DNA of 64,000 bases from Pinguiococcus pyrenoidosus (GCA_019677205.1 JAAMXY010004238.1:42211-106210); one strand, 5' to 3'; positions 32,524 to 43,656 are shown, counted from the stretch's first letter. The notes: generated by a model not told the origin, from the sequence alone. Numbers and translations: made by a program.

Positions 32524-33756
32524 TCACGGGCATGCCTTGGCTTCCCTACGTCTTTGATCTGCGTCCTTCGCCACTCGCACCACTGCCGCGAACGGCGCGT
32601 CGGTCTTCAGCGCCCGATCATCGATATGCGTCCTTGCGCAGCGCCACCCTTTCTCTGCCAGGGCCTCCATCATAGCAGCGAGGCTGGGGGGCGAGACTCG
32701 GGCGCTCTTGGCAATCTCTCGGGTCGTGAAGTAGTAGGGCGGCAGCGCGGCATCGTTCTCCCGAATCAGCTGCTCGAGCAGCTCCGACGCGTCGTCCCAG
32801 CCCAGTGACTCCGCCTCGACTCGCATGGCGCCCAAGACGGTCGTGTTGGCGAGCGGACTTGTCCAGAGCGGGCCTGCTAGGCGGAAGCTCTCAGATCCGC
32901 AGCTGCGGCAGCGCCAGGGTCCGAGATCGGCCGTGAAGGGCACCGGCGCGCCATCGGCACAGGAGCTGCAATGCGCATACCGCTGGACGTTCTCCACCAG
33001 CGACGGGCTCTCCGGGGTCTGCCGCGACACGCGCAGCATCGTCCGGAAGACCGGCCCGTGGGGACTGTAGAGGGAGAACCACGGCTCCACCACCAGGTTG
33101 TGCCGAGCCGCCTCCTGGGCTGCAAAGCCCGCGAGGTAGCGAAGCCCAGCCTCGTTCACCGCCGGATGATGTGTCGTCCAGCTACCAAAGCGCTCGAAGG
33201 TGCGCGCAGGGGTGCGGCCGCTGCTCGCCAGCCCGTCGGTGTGCGTGATGTACAGCAGGCCGTCCCTCCGCAGAGCCCAGAAGGCCGCACTGATGATGCG
33301 GCTGGAGAAGCTGAAGGTGTCCACGTCGATCACGTCGAAGAACTCCTCGGCTAGCAAGCTGGAGAACAGCAGCCGGCTGGCGTCTCCGCGGCGGGTCTCC
33401 AGCGTACTTTGGGCGGCGGCGCCACTTCGCTCCCAATTGTTCTCGATGGTCGCCAGGAGCCCTTGCTGGGGCTCGTTGCACAGCACGTGCTCAGCGCCGC
33501 CGTGCACGGCGTAGCGGCAGCCCCGGATGCCGCTGCCAGCGCAGGCGTCCAGCACCTTGTAGGGCCCCTTGGTGGAGCGCAGATGGCAGTGGACGCGGCT
33601 CGCCAGCACCGCCAGGTCCCGCGAGGCCTGCCCCTCTGCGCGAAAGAAGCAGTTGGACACGTCGAACTGCAGCCCACGCTCCGCCACGAGTCGCGGCGTC
33701 TTCGTGGCCACGCCACTGCCGATATGGCAGAGCCAGAGGAGCGGCAAGATGCGCAT
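32524..33756 (-). CDS. tRNA (guanine26-N2)-dimethyltransferase, Trm1 family, with hydrophobic leader
   Basis: One exon encodes 410 residues from the ATG at 33756. Trm1 makes N2,N2-dimethylguanosine at position 26 of tRNA using S-adenosylmethionine. Visible are the SAM-site region VLDACAGSGIRGCRYAVHG, the motif IV region FDVIDVDTFSFSSRIISAAF (usually D-x-D-P-[FY]-G in canonical Trm1, so the Pro-Gly pair is replaced), GLLYITHTDGLASSG and a four-Cys zinc site (HCSSC and WRCRSCGS). The N-terminus MRILPLLWLCHIGSGVATK is hydrophobic and may be a signal or organelle presequence, which suggests the plastid or mitochondrial isoform. Length and motif divergence also fit the organellar/cyanobacterial-type branch. 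Substrate tRNA and location are inferred. Confidence 0.85.
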   Translation of the reverse strand: MRILPLLWLCHIGSGVATKTPRLVAERGLQFDVSNCFFRAEGQASRDLAVLASRVHCHLRSTKGPYKVLDACAGSGIRGCRYAVHGGAEHVLCNEPQQGLLATIENNWERSGAAAQSTLETRRGDASRLLFSSLLAEEFFDVIDVDTFSFSSRIISAAFWALRRDGLLYITHTDGLASSGRTPARTFERFGSWTTHHPAVNEAGLRYLAGFAAQEAARHNLVVEPWFSLYSPHGPVFRTMLRVSRQTPESPSLVENVQRYAHCSSCADGAPVPFTADLGPWRCRSCGSESFRLAGPLWTSPLANTTVLGAMRVEAESLGWDDASELLEQLIRENDAALPPYYFTTREIAKSARVSPPSLAAMMEALAEKGWRCARTHIDDRALKTDAPFAAVVRVAKDADQRRREAKACP

Positions 33757-34163
33757 TCTTCCACTCGTCGCGAAAGACACCAACGTCGTTCAAGAACGTC
33801 AGGGTGACAGATGGATATCATACAGCGAGCGCGGAGATGGAGAGGCGAAGGACGCTGGACCGTCTCTACTTGTGCTGCCGTTTCGTCGCTGAAGGGAGCT
33901 GCTGCATCTGGGGGGTGCAGCTTCCGGTGTGTGATGCGCATCGAGTGGTGAAGGTTTTTGCTTTTCGTTGGAATGCGGCGTGTGTTGGCCGCCGAGCTTC
34001 CCAGCATCATCTGCGCAGAGATGCCGCCAACCTGCGAGACGGACGAAACTGCCCCGCGCAGCATCGGAGCATCCAGTCGCTGATCATCACAAAACCATCC
34101 TGAGCAGCCCTTCCTTTCCCCCCTCAAGAAACGCGTTCAAAGAGCTAAGGCTCACACCGCCGT
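33757..34163. other. Intergenic, Trm1 promoter and fibrillin 3' end
   Basis: About 400 bp without a supported gene; both neighbours are on the minus strand. Confidence 0.4.
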
Positions 34164-35026
34164 TCACATCTTCTTTAGAATGAAGATGGTGCCTTTGTTC
34201 CCCTGTGCAATCCGCACCTCTCCGTCAACATACAACGTGTCTAGTGATCCTCGGCTCTCGCCTGGCAGCCTATGAGGAAAGAAGAAGTTCAGCTCTTGCC
34301 CGTGCCGTGACCTATGCTAGCTTGCCGCTTCTGCGCACTTACAGTCGAAAGGGCACCGGGTAGGGAAGGCGCCGAGGCCCGAGCCCTGGGAGTCTAGAGA
34401 AGTCGAAGTACGCGTTGTCGAAGCGAATCTCCAACTTGGCGCCGCGGAGCCGCTCCACCGCCGCGTTCAGATTCAGCTTGCCTCCGAGCGCCTCCTCGAA
34501 GTCAATGACGTTGCTGAAGCGGGTGACGCCCTCGTCGATCTCCTGGTACACCAACGTGACCTGCGCCGTCGCGCCGATGACGAAGCGCTGAATGGGAGAC
34601 GGCCCATTGGCGGCGAGGTACTGGAACCACTCCAGCGACTCCAACCCCGTGTTGGGCCGAGACGTATACAGCAGTCGCCAGCGCCCAGGCAGCAGCCGAC
34701 GAGCCTCCGCCTCGCTCACGGCGCCAGAAACCTGCTGAATCTCCTCCACCAGGCGGTCCACGCGCGCCTTGTCGCCCAGCGTTGCCTCCGATCCCCGACT
34801 CTTCTGCCCCAGCTCAACATCCACTAGCTTCAGCAGGTCCTGGGCGTCCAAGCATCATCATCAGGAGAAGACTCCGGCCTGCAGGGCCCAAGAACGCCGG
34901 AGATCGAACCTTGGCGAGGGCGCTGCCGCGCCATGGCGCCTTGTTCAAGATGGCCGAGCTGCACCGCAGCGACACCACCAAAGTGAGATAGAGCAGCGAG
35001 GCAGGGGGGCAGATCAGAAGCTTCAT
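34164..35026 (-). CDS. Plastid-lipid-associated protein / fibrillin (PAP family), ER-type presequence
   Basis: Exons 35026-34910, 34839-34343 and 34269-34164 (introns of 70 and 73 nt) encode 239 residues. PAP/fibrillins bind lipids in plastoglobules and thylakoid-associated structures. The domain reads RVDRLVEEIQQVSGAV, LLPGRWRLLYTSRPNTGLES, TRFSNVIDFEEALGGKLNLN, RFDNAYFDFSRLPGL and, in the last exon, the family end DTLYVDGEVRIAQGNKGTIF followed by LKK. The N-terminus MKLLICPPASLLYLTLVVSL is a signal peptide; the residues after it (KAPWRGSALAK) are basic and lack acids, as in a bipartite transit peptide. This is the best plastid marker in the window and points to a plastid with extra membranes. 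The start faces that of RPC1. Confidence 0.9.
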
Positions 35027-35405
35027 TTTTCACCGACTCGGCGCCGTTCTGTGGCGTTTCCCCGCTGAATCAGCGGCAGAAAGTTCTCGTTCACTAGCGA
35101 TACTGTACGGAACTCAGGATCGATAAAGTATAGTTCGTCGCGTGCAAAAATGAGAAACGCCCAGGATCGATACGGAAGCTTTTTCGCCTGGTTCTCTGGC
35201 GTTCCGCTTCCCGACGCTAATGTACGGCCGCGGAAAGCTGGCAACGGCAACAAGGCGCCTCTCTCTCCGCGAGGAAGAGGCCGCGGGCCTCGAGAAGCTG
35301 CGCACCACTGCTTGTTAGCATTGAGACGCGAAGGGACGCGAGGAGGGGGGCCTTTGGTACTTGATTGAGAGCCGGTGGCGCCAAGCAGAGCGAGGCCGCT
35401 CCAAG
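35027..35405. promoter_or_regulatory. Divergent promoter, fibrillin and RPC1
   Basis: A 379-bp interval between a plastid-protein start and the Pol III subunit start. No TATA-like element seen. Confidence 0.5.
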
Positions 35406-38400
35406 ATGGCTCTCGCCAAGGCGGACACGGTGCCGAATCCGAAGCGCATCTTGCACATCGACTTCGGCCTGCCATCTGCGCACGAGATACGACGGATGAG
35501 TGAACTGCATGTCTGCAGCAGGTGCGGCACCTGAGGCAGAATCCCCCGCAAATCCAAGGCCTCTCAGCTGGTCTTCACCATTTTGCCTGCTTGGCAGAGA
35601 CCTTTTCACCATGCCACAGCGGCAGCCGGCGCCCAGGGGGTGTCTGGACCCTCGCCTAGGGGTTAGCGACAAAATGAGCATCTGCGAGACGTGCAACAAG
35701 AAGGTCCGTGCCGCAGCAGCGGGTTTGAATTCAAGAGAGGGCGTTTGGAGGTCTGGCGCCGCTGATCTTTTTCTCTCCTGTTGCTTTCCACGAAGTTGGT
35801 CGACTGCCCGGGGCACTTTGGCTACATCAAGCTGCATCTGCCCGTCTTCCACGTGGGCTACTTCAAGCACACGCTGGTGATTCTGCAGTGCATCTGCAAG
35901 AAGTGCGGCGCGATCCTGCTGAGCCCCTTGGAGAAGCGGCACTTCTTGAAGAAGGTGCGCAACCCGAGGCTGAACTCGCTGGATCGGGCCGCGCTCAACA
36001 AGAAGATCGTGGAGCGCTGCAAGAAGTCCTGCTCCTGCCCCCGCTGCGGGTGGCAGCAGGCCTCGGTGAAGAAAGTGGCCGGCCAGGGGGCCATGCGCTT
36101 CGTCCACGAGGTGTACAACAGCAAGCACGCGGAGGACGAGACGGAAGACTTCTTCGAGACGCTGCGGCTGGCGGCGGAGGAGACGGGAGAGCCCGGCACG
36201 GTGGAGACGCTGGCGCATGCGCAGCAGGACCTGACGCCGCTCGTGGTGCGCGAGCTGTTCAAGGCGATTTCAGATGAGGACGCGGAGCTTCTCTGGTTGA
36301 GTCCACGCTTCGGCCGACCCGAGAACCTCATCATAGAGAACCTCCTGGTGCCGCCGGTGACCATCCGCCCGTCGGTGCCCATGGATGTGGGCGGCGGCTC
36401 GAACGAGGACGATCTCACGATGAAGCTTCAGGAGATCGTCGACGTGAACACGGCCTTGGGCCTCGCCATCGAGCGCGGCGCCAAGGTGAACATGATCATC
36501 GACCATTGGAACGTGCTGCAGCTTCAGGTCGCCCACTACCTCAATGGCGAGGTCTCCCATCGAGACTTCAAGCCCATTCGGGGCCTCGTGCAGCGAATCA
36601 AGGGGAAGCAGGGCCGGTTTCGGGGGAACCTCAGCGGCAAGAGGGTGGACTTCAGCGCGCGAACGGTCATCAGCCCCGACCCGAATCTCAACATCACGCA
36701 AGTGGGCGTGCCGGTGTACGTGGCGAAGACCATGACGTACCCCGAGCGCGTCAATATCCACAACCTGGAGCGGCTGCGCAAGGCCGTGAGGAACGGCCCG
36801 TACGTCTGGCCGGGCGCCAATCTCGTCCGCAGCGCGAGCACGAATGTCAAGCACCTTGGCTACGGGGATCGGGAGAAGATCGCCGAGCAGATTCGGATTG
36901 GGGACATCGTGGAGCGGCACATGAACAACGACGACGTCGTGCTGTTCAACCGACAGCCCTCCTTGCACAAGCTCAGTATCATGGCGCACCGGGTGATCGT
37001 CATGCCGTGGAGGACGTTTCGTTTCAACGAGTGCGTCTGCGCACCGTACAATGCGGACTTTGATGGCGACGAGATGAACATGCATCTGCCCCAGACCGAG
37101 GAGGCGCGCACCGAGGCCGCCACCCTCATGGGCGTGCAGGAGAACCTCGTGACGCCTCGGAATGGGGAACCCCTCGTCGCGGCGACGCAGGACTTTTTGA
37201 CCGCGTCCTATATCGCCACGCAGCGGGACGTGTTCTTCACCAAGCCCCGCTTTTGCATGCTCTGCTGTGCGCTTGGCGACGCGAGCGAGCGGGTGGATCT
37301 GCCGCCGCCGGCGATCTTGAAGCCTGTGCCGCTCTGGACCGGCAAGCAGCTTTTCTCGATCATTGTGCGGCCTCGCCGTTCCTCCAGCGTGTTTGTCAAT
37401 TTTGAGAACAAGGAGAAGTGCTACACTGGCAAGGCAAGCCACGTGGGCGTCTGGTGTCGCAACGATGGCTACGTGGTGATGCGGAACAGCCAGCTCGTCG
37501 CGGGGGTGGCAGCCAAGAAAACGCTTGGGGACGGCGGCAAGAATGGCCTGTTTTACGTGCTGCTCCGCGATCACGGCTCGGCGGAGGCAGCGCGGTGTAT
37601 GAATCGCTTGGCCAAGTTCGCCGCGCGGTATCTGGGAGAGGTGAACGGCTTCAGCATTGGCATTAACGACGTGCAGCCCAGCCGAAACCTGTCGCACATG
37701 AAGGCCGAGCTTCTGCAGAGTGGCTACGAAGATGCTGAGAGGGTCATTGAGGAGTACAACAAGGGCTCGATCAAGCTGAAGCCGGGCTGCGATGCCTTGC
37801 AAAGCCTCGAGGCCGAGCTGAACGGGTTGCTCGGCAAGATCCGGGAGGCAGCCGGGCAGGCGGCGATGGGAGAGCTCCCCTTCAGCAACGCGCCGCGGAC
37901 GATGGCAGACTGCGGCTCCAAGGGATCTCCCCTGAACATCTCGCAGATGATGGCGTGCGTCGGCCAGCAGAGCGTCGGCGGGAAGCGGATTCAAGAAGGC
38001 TTCGTCAACAGGACGCTGCCGCATTTCCGAATGGGCGCCCTGGAGCCGGCTGCCCGAGGCTTCGTGGCCAATAGCTTCTACTCCGGACTGACCGCCACGG
38101 AGTTCTTCTTCCACACGATGGGCGGTCGAGAGGGCCTTGTGGACACTGCCGTAAAGACGGCGGAGACCGGGTACATGGCGCGGCGGCTGATGAAGGCCTT
38201 GGAGGACCTGAGCCTGCACTATGACGAGACCGTGCGCAACTCGGAGAAGACCGTCGTGCAGTTCGTGTACGGAGACGATGGCCTCAATCCGCAGATGATG
38301 GAAGGGGACAGTCGCCCGGTGAACCTCAAGCGGCTTCACCAGCATCTCGCCGCCGTCCACCGGAGGAAGCACGTGGAGGCGAGCAACGGCGGCGCCCAGG

Positions 38401-40038
38401 CAGCACAGGACGCCGACCTGCTGAGTCCGAATCAGATCCGGTCGCTGGTGGCCGAGCGCTTGCGATCGGACATCTTCAAGCGGATCGAAGCTAGCAACGG
38501 ACAGCTCTTCTGCACGGAGATCACTGCACACTTTGATGACGTCGCGCAAAGGATGGAGAAGCTCTGCAAAATCGTCGGGGTGCAGCCTGACAGGGAGGAC
38601 AGCGAATGGTGGAGCGGCCTCGAGTCCAGCGCAGCCCTGCGGGTGGTACGCAACTGCGCAGGGGTGACGCGGGAGCTCGTCCACGACATTCTGGCCGTCG
38701 CCGAGCAGAGATATACCCGCGGCATGGTCGAACCGGGGGAGGCAGTGGGCGCCATCGGCGCCCAGTCCATCAGCGAGCCGGGCACGCAGATGACGCTGAA
38801 GACGTTCCACTTCGCCGGCGTCGCGAGCATGAACGTGACTCTGGGGGTCCCGCGGCTGAAGGAGATCATCAACGCGACGGCCAAGATCAGCACGCCCATC
38901 ATCACGGCGCAGCTCGTGCACGACGGGAACGAGATCAATGCGCGAGTCGTAAAGGCGAGGTTGGAGAAGACGACCCTCGGAGAGATCTGCCTGCGCATGC
39001 AGGAGTTCCTCATGCCGGACAATATGTACATAAGCATCCACCTGGACATGAAGCGCATCTCCCAGCTGCACCTGAACATTGACAGCAGCACGGTGAAGAA
39101 CTGCATCCTCCAAGATCCTTTCGGCATCCGAACGAAGAGGCCGCATGTGCTCCGGGCGCTCAAGGAAGGGCACGTCCAGATTCGCCAGGACCGCAGAGAC
39201 CGGCTTCGCGTGCGGCCTCCGGACGGGTGGCCGGGGAAGGCGACCTCGAAGAACGAGCACAAGCTGGGCATTCCCACCCAGCGCGCCGTGTACTTCGTCA
39301 TGCAAGATCTCAAGGCGGCGCTCACGGGCGTCATTGTACAGGGCATCTCCACCATCGGTCGGGCGGTCATCAACGAAGAGGAGGTGACGAGGCAGGGGCG
39401 GCCGGGGAAGAAGTATACGCTCCTCGTCGAGGGACGAGGGTTGGGCACCGTCATGGGCACGCCGGGGGTGGACGGCACGAACACGGAGAGCAACAACATC
39501 TGCGAGGTGCTGGGGACGCTGGGCATCGAGGCGGCGCGGATGGTCATCATCAAGGAGGTGGACTACATCATGGCCAGCTACGGCATCAGCATCGACAAGC
39601 GCCACCTCATGCTGCTCAGCGACGTGATGACCTTCAAGGGAGAAGTCCTCGGTATCACCCGCTTTGGCGTGGCGAAGATGCGCGAGTCGGTGCTCATGCT
39701 GGCCTCCTTCGAGAAGACCGCCGATCACCTCTTCGACGCCGCCGTGCACGCGCGGGAGGACGCGATTGTGGGCGTGAGCGAATGCATCATCATGGGCGTC
39801 CCGATTCCGCTGGGCACCGGCCTCTTCAAGGTACGCGGTTGGAGTGGCCCGCAGTGGTCCGTAGGATGCTTGATGGTTGTGCTTTTCATGTTTCCATCCG
39901 CCGCTTCAGACCGACGCCCCGGGGCTCTGGCTTCCCTTTCCTTTTCCCTAATCCTGCTGCGTTGCACGTGCTCTGTAGCTTCTCCGAGCGGCGGAGATGC
40001 CACCGGGGACGAGGCGGAAGCAGGCGACACTACTGTAG
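35406..40038 (+). CDS. RPC1: DNA-directed RNA polymerase III largest subunit RPC1
   Basis: Exons 35406-35521, 35598-35703, 35796-39830 and 39979-40038 encode 1,438 residues, the normal length. It is the catalytic beta'-like subunit that transcribes tRNA, 5S and U6 genes. N-terminal zinc ligands lie in CETCNKKLVDCPGHFGYIKL across an intron; the second site is in CKKSCSCPRCG. The Mg2+-binding loop is NADFDGDEMNMH, preceded by VLFNRQPSLHKLSIMAHRV. The bridge-helix region reads AGREGLVDTAVKTAETGYM-like with a G in the first place (GGREGLVDT), and the trigger loop is EPGTQMTLKTFHFAGVASMN. Pol III-specific matches include the end of the long exon (IIMGVPIPLGTGLFK) joined to LLRAAEMPPG. The two short 5' exons are supported by RILHIDFGLPSA and the DPRLG-MSICETC block. 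The gene is divergent from fibrillin with 379 bp between starts. Confidence 0.98.
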
Positions 40039-40386
40039 GAATGGCGGTTCAATTCAAGACAAAGACCTACATTCCAAGACATGCTGTTCCTCGGCGCCGC
40101 GTCTTGCACTATCAAAGTCGTTTTCTTTTCTACCGGCAACACGTTGAGAGCAGTGACGAATTTCTTCTACACCCCATCCACTCGTCGAAATCACACCGCC
40201 TTATTTACAAAATATCCAAGTCTGAACGCCTCATCGCCCTCAGAACGACGTACAAAAACGGAAGCGCTTGAATCGGGGAACACGAGCTGCCCTACGAAGG
40301 AGTCCGGCCAAACGTCGCCACCGCGCAGAGCTGGCGGAAGCGGCGAAAACTGATCGCCTCATACTTCCGAAAAGGACCGCGCGCGC
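40039..40386. other. Convergent intergenic region, RPC1 and the 88-residue protein gene
   Basis: 348 bp, AT-richer than neighbours, no supported gene. Confidence 0.4.
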
Positions 40387-41065
40387 CTACTTGTTGCCGT
40401 AGCGCGCGTGATGCGACGTCAAGCGGCGCTGCAGCTGGGCGTGGTTGGGACGCGACTTGTACTGAGCCGCCTGGCGGGCCGCCATGCCCGGGCGCGCGCC
40501 TTCCCAGGCCTTCTTCACCTTGGCATCGTTGGCCAGGACCGACTGCAGCAGACAAGCACGAGGTTCGGTGAGGCCATCGCGTGCGCACGAGCGCCCAAAG
40601 CGCTCCGCGGCTCCAGCAGTTACACAGCTGCTCGTATCTTTCACGCTCCACTCAGACCTCGCCTGCGCGCGCCTCGGCGCTTCGGCACACCCTCTTTTTC
40701 CACTCCAATTCGTCGCGTGTGGCACGCTAGGGAAGTACAGCGTCGACGCACCTGGCAAGAAGCGGGCATGTTCGCGAGGTCCACGAACTTTTTGGCGAGC
40801 TTCAAGCACTCCTCCCGCGTGAAGTTCTGCGACGAGTCGCTCAGGTGGAAGTCTGCAACGCAGCGGAACATGCCGGGTTAGCAGCGTGCTGGCGGCTCAG
40901 CGGCTGCTCGCGCGCTTGGCGCCAAAGGACCGCCGCGGCGGAGTCAAATTCCGGCCATATCTTGTTTCCGTAGCCAGGCTTCGCTTCGCGTATCTTCTCT
41001 TCGGCGCGTTGCTCGGCCTCCGGAGTCGCGACGCAGATGCAGCCCGGCAACTTACCGATGGGCAT
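40387..41065 (-). CDS. 88-residue basic protein, unknown family, with two large introns
   Basis: Exons 41065-41056, 40852-40752 and 40542-40387 join in frame through a strong donor (GTAAGT at 41055), a CTAAC-type branch site and GTTGCAG/CTGCAG acceptors. The protein starts MPIDFHLSDSSQNFTREECL, continues with the helix KLAKKFVDLANM, and has a basic C-terminal half (AQLQRRLTSHHARYGNK). No signal peptide or membrane segment. The introns, 203 and 209 nt, are two to three times longer than most others in the window, and the first exon is only 10 nt. I do not recognise the family. It could be a ribosome- or mitochondrion-associated small protein from its charge, but that is speculation. It ends convergently with RPC1. 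Confidence 0.6.
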
Positions 41066-41353
41066 TTTGGCGCGTAGTGGGCGGTCTGCGAAGAGCTGGT
41101 GCGGGGCGGACGCTTCTGCGCGCAGTGGGGGTTGTGCGCACTCTTCGGGGAGGCGCAGGGCTAGGCAGAACGTCTGGAAAAATCGCTTCACGTGCGTGTA
41201 GCATGGAGAAATAGAAGGACTTCATAATTCAAGGAGGTTCACGCAAGGACGCATGCCATTGGGCAGATCTTCGGCGGCAGCACTTGGTGCAAAGCAACCG
41301 CAACGAATGGGCAAGTTTCAAGTTCAACCTCCGTCATTTGTTCAACCACGGGC

Positions 41354-41683
41354 TTGGAGGTCGAAACCTTGTTTGGGATCAAAGCGCGCAAGCTGCAGAT
41401 CTGGTGGGCCAGAGATTTAGGAAATATGGGAACTTGTCCAATCATATTCTTGAAAAATTTAGAAATATTTTGAAAGTTATCCAATCAAAACAAGATATTA
41501 CGTCATATCCATTCTATCAAGGGAGTCCTTACTTCCGCTATTTGGGTCTCATTGGGTGGAGTTCTCCTCCCTGATCAGCTATGTCATCAACTGCTTTGAG
41601 CCTAATTCCACCTTTATGCGGACACATCGGGAGCTGAAATGGCATGGTCGCAAACAAGGTTTCGACCTCCAAGCCACGGGCGT
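41354..41683. repeat. Inverted repeat pair of about 30 bp, 330 bp apart (MITE-like or hairpin)
   Basis: CTTGGAGGTCGAAACCTTG plus TTTG at 41354-41376 recurs as its exact reverse complement around 41654-41677, and similarity continues inward for a few more bases with two mismatches. The space between is AT-rich compared with its surroundings and encodes nothing convincing. The arrangement fits a small non-autonomous transposable element or a hairpin-forming RNA gene. No target-site duplication could be confirmed by eye. Confidence 0.6.
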
Positions 41684-41823
41684 CTGCTGCCCAACTGTCG
41701 TCCACTTACGACGCGAAACGTTTGGCGCGCCTGTTGCGACGCTGTGAATTGGTTGGATCCAAAAGCATAAAATAGTTGCCTCCTTATCCTGCCGTAGCAT
41801 GGACTCTTGCGCAATGACTGAAG

Positions 41824-42000
41824 TTGGGTCTTCGGGTCTTTGGGTCTTTGGGTCTTTGGGTCTTGGGTCGGTTTCACCACTTCCTTGCTCGCGCTTCCTC
41901 ACTTCCTCACTTCCTCACTTCCTCGCCCTTGCTCGCGCTTCCTCATTTGATCGCGTTCCTCGCGCTTCCTCATTTGATCACGTTCCTCGCGTTCCTCGCT
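41824..42000 (+). repeat. Two adjoining short tandem repeats
   Basis: From 41824 to 41871 an 8-bp TTTGGGTC unit occurs about six times. From about 41890 to 42000 CACTTCCT and a longer CGCGCTTCCTCATTTGATC unit repeat. They lie downstream of the PAPS-transporter gene and do not belong to a recognisable coding frame. Confidence 0.85.
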
Positions 42001-42112
42001 GCCAAGGAATCAAAAGAACAAGCAGAAGCTTCTTCGTTTCGTGAACGTGTCTTGTCTCGATCTCGCCGCCTATACCAACCGAGCGTGGCTCCTTCCTCTC
42101 GGCCCCAACCCG

Positions 42113-43656
42113 TCACCGGTACCTCCGCCAGATTCTCGCCGCCAGCACGGAGAAGACCACGACCGAGGCGAGGATGGAGACGCTGTTTAGGCTGTGTCCG
42201 AAGAGCACACAGCTCATGATCATGCTCAGCATCTGCCTGGTGGTCATGATCAGACTAAAGAACACCGCGCCAAACTTCTTGATGGTGTAGAAGATGAAGA
42301 GCTGCCCCACGCAACCGCACAGCGAGAACAGCAAGACGTGCATTCTGGCCTCCGGGGACGCCACCAAGAACGCAAAGGTCTTGCTCAGCTCCCCCGTGGG
42401 AACAATCTTGGACAACGTGGACGCCATCGAGAACAGGTTGATGCCCAGCATCATCGTGTATTGGCTAAGCTTGTACCTCGCAAACCTGCCGCAAGCCCCC
42501 ACAACCAGAAAGACAAGCCGCGTCAGACGAAACGCGCGGCGGTTCGCCGCAGCCGACGCCGAGCGCGTACCCTAGGCTTTGCCATTGCGACGTGAAGGAA
42601 TCGAAGGAGAGGTACGCCACAAGCATGAGGACGCCGACCACCGGCTTCGGCAAGCCCGACGCGTCGTAGTCGTCGTCATCGACGGATGCGCCGTCCTTTC
42701 CTGCCGGCCCTGCAGCGAGGAACGCCAAACCACCTTCAGACACCCCCTCTCCCTTTCTCCGGTTTCCTCCACAACACTGGCCTGGGCGAGGCCCACGTAC
42801 GTGACTTCTCCTGCAGCATGAAGGTCGCCACGCAGAGGGAGATCAGCAGCGCCTCGGCGTAGTCTCGCCACGGATACTTCTTCGACCTCAGCAGCCGGCC
42901 CATCAGCATGGTGGGCACAATCTTGTTGGACTTGAAGAGCACTTGCGTCGGGAAGGTCACGTAGTGTAGGGCAGAGTACTGGCACCAGCTGCTGATCACA
43001 TTGCTCAAGCTCGCCGGCGCGAACACCGTCGCATAACGCAACAGCGACATCAACGATCCCTTGCTCTCCGGCGCCTCCGTCTGCAACAGTGTAAGCACCT
43101 CAGCATTCCCAGCGGCGCTGAAGAATCTCTGGACTGCACAACGCAGGCGCACCTGTGCCGGATCCTCCTCGGGAAGGTGGTGCGCCATCTCGCTGGGCGT
43201 CGCTGTTCTCGTGAGCAAGAGCACCACGGCGGCGGTCAAGACGGCAAAGAAGCGGTTGCTAAAGACCAGGAACGTGACGGATGGGAACGACGCCTCGCCT
43301 ATGGCAATGATCGACGGGGTGTCAAATGGGGGCTGCCAAGCGCCAAAAAGGAGGAGGCGGTTCGAAGAAAATGCACCTCCGGTGCTCAAGTCGTAGGTGC
43401 CGGTCATGATTCTCTCCTGCAGCACTCCCCAGCTGACGTACGCCAGCTGCAGGCCCAGTGCGCAGCCAAGCTGCAGCATGCCATTGGAATATCCCTCCTG
43501 TCCACCTTGGCCAGAGGCGCTGCTGCCGCCGTCCCCGCTCTTTGGGCGCAAGGGTCCCAAGCGGAAGAGTTAGCAGCTGGAAGTTCCGCGAGAGTATGGA
43601 CAACGCAGCACCTCTTGGCGCTCCGCAATTGAGATCCGGCGCCGCATCTCGCTCAT
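42113..43656 (-). CDS. PAPS transporter-like protein (SLC35B2/B3, UAA family)
   Basis: Exons 43656-43612, 43539-42801, 42709-42571 and 42485-42113 (introns of 72, 91 and 85 nt) encode 431 residues. The protein has about ten hydrophobic spans. The best family marks are SLSNVISSWCQYSALHYVTF, FPTQVLFKSNKIVPTMLMGR, KYPWRDYAEALLIS, SFDSFTSQWQS across an intron, YTMMLGINLFS and CGCVGQLFIFYTIKKFGAV. These match Golgi/ER transporters of 3'-phosphoadenosine 5'-phosphosulfate, the donor for sulfation of glycans and proteins. A longer loop around residues 60-150 is not typical. Sulfated polysaccharide or scale synthesis is the likely pathway. The start codon is followed by a short cytosolic MSEMRRRISIAERQE. 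It is divergent from the Arc1p/AIMP1-like gene. Confidence 0.92.

Larger units (their letters stand above)
41066..42112. other. Intergenic region with inverted repeat and tandem repeats
   Basis: About 1 kb between two minus-strand genes. It holds the inverted-repeat element and the two tandem arrays listed separately; 41390-41540 is the AT-richest part. No supported gene. Confidence 0.5.

Noticed and set aside
36270-39749. A 1,159-codon minus-strand open frame
   Set aside because: It is the exact antisense of the RPC1 coding exon, His/Leu/Arg/Val-rich without domain features, and is explained by GC-rich codon usage of the real gene.
41580-41760. tRNA-like or coding interpretation of the GGTTTCGACCTCC segment
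   Set aside because: The resemblance to a tRNA B box is part of the inverted repeat; no cloverleaf can be drawn around it.
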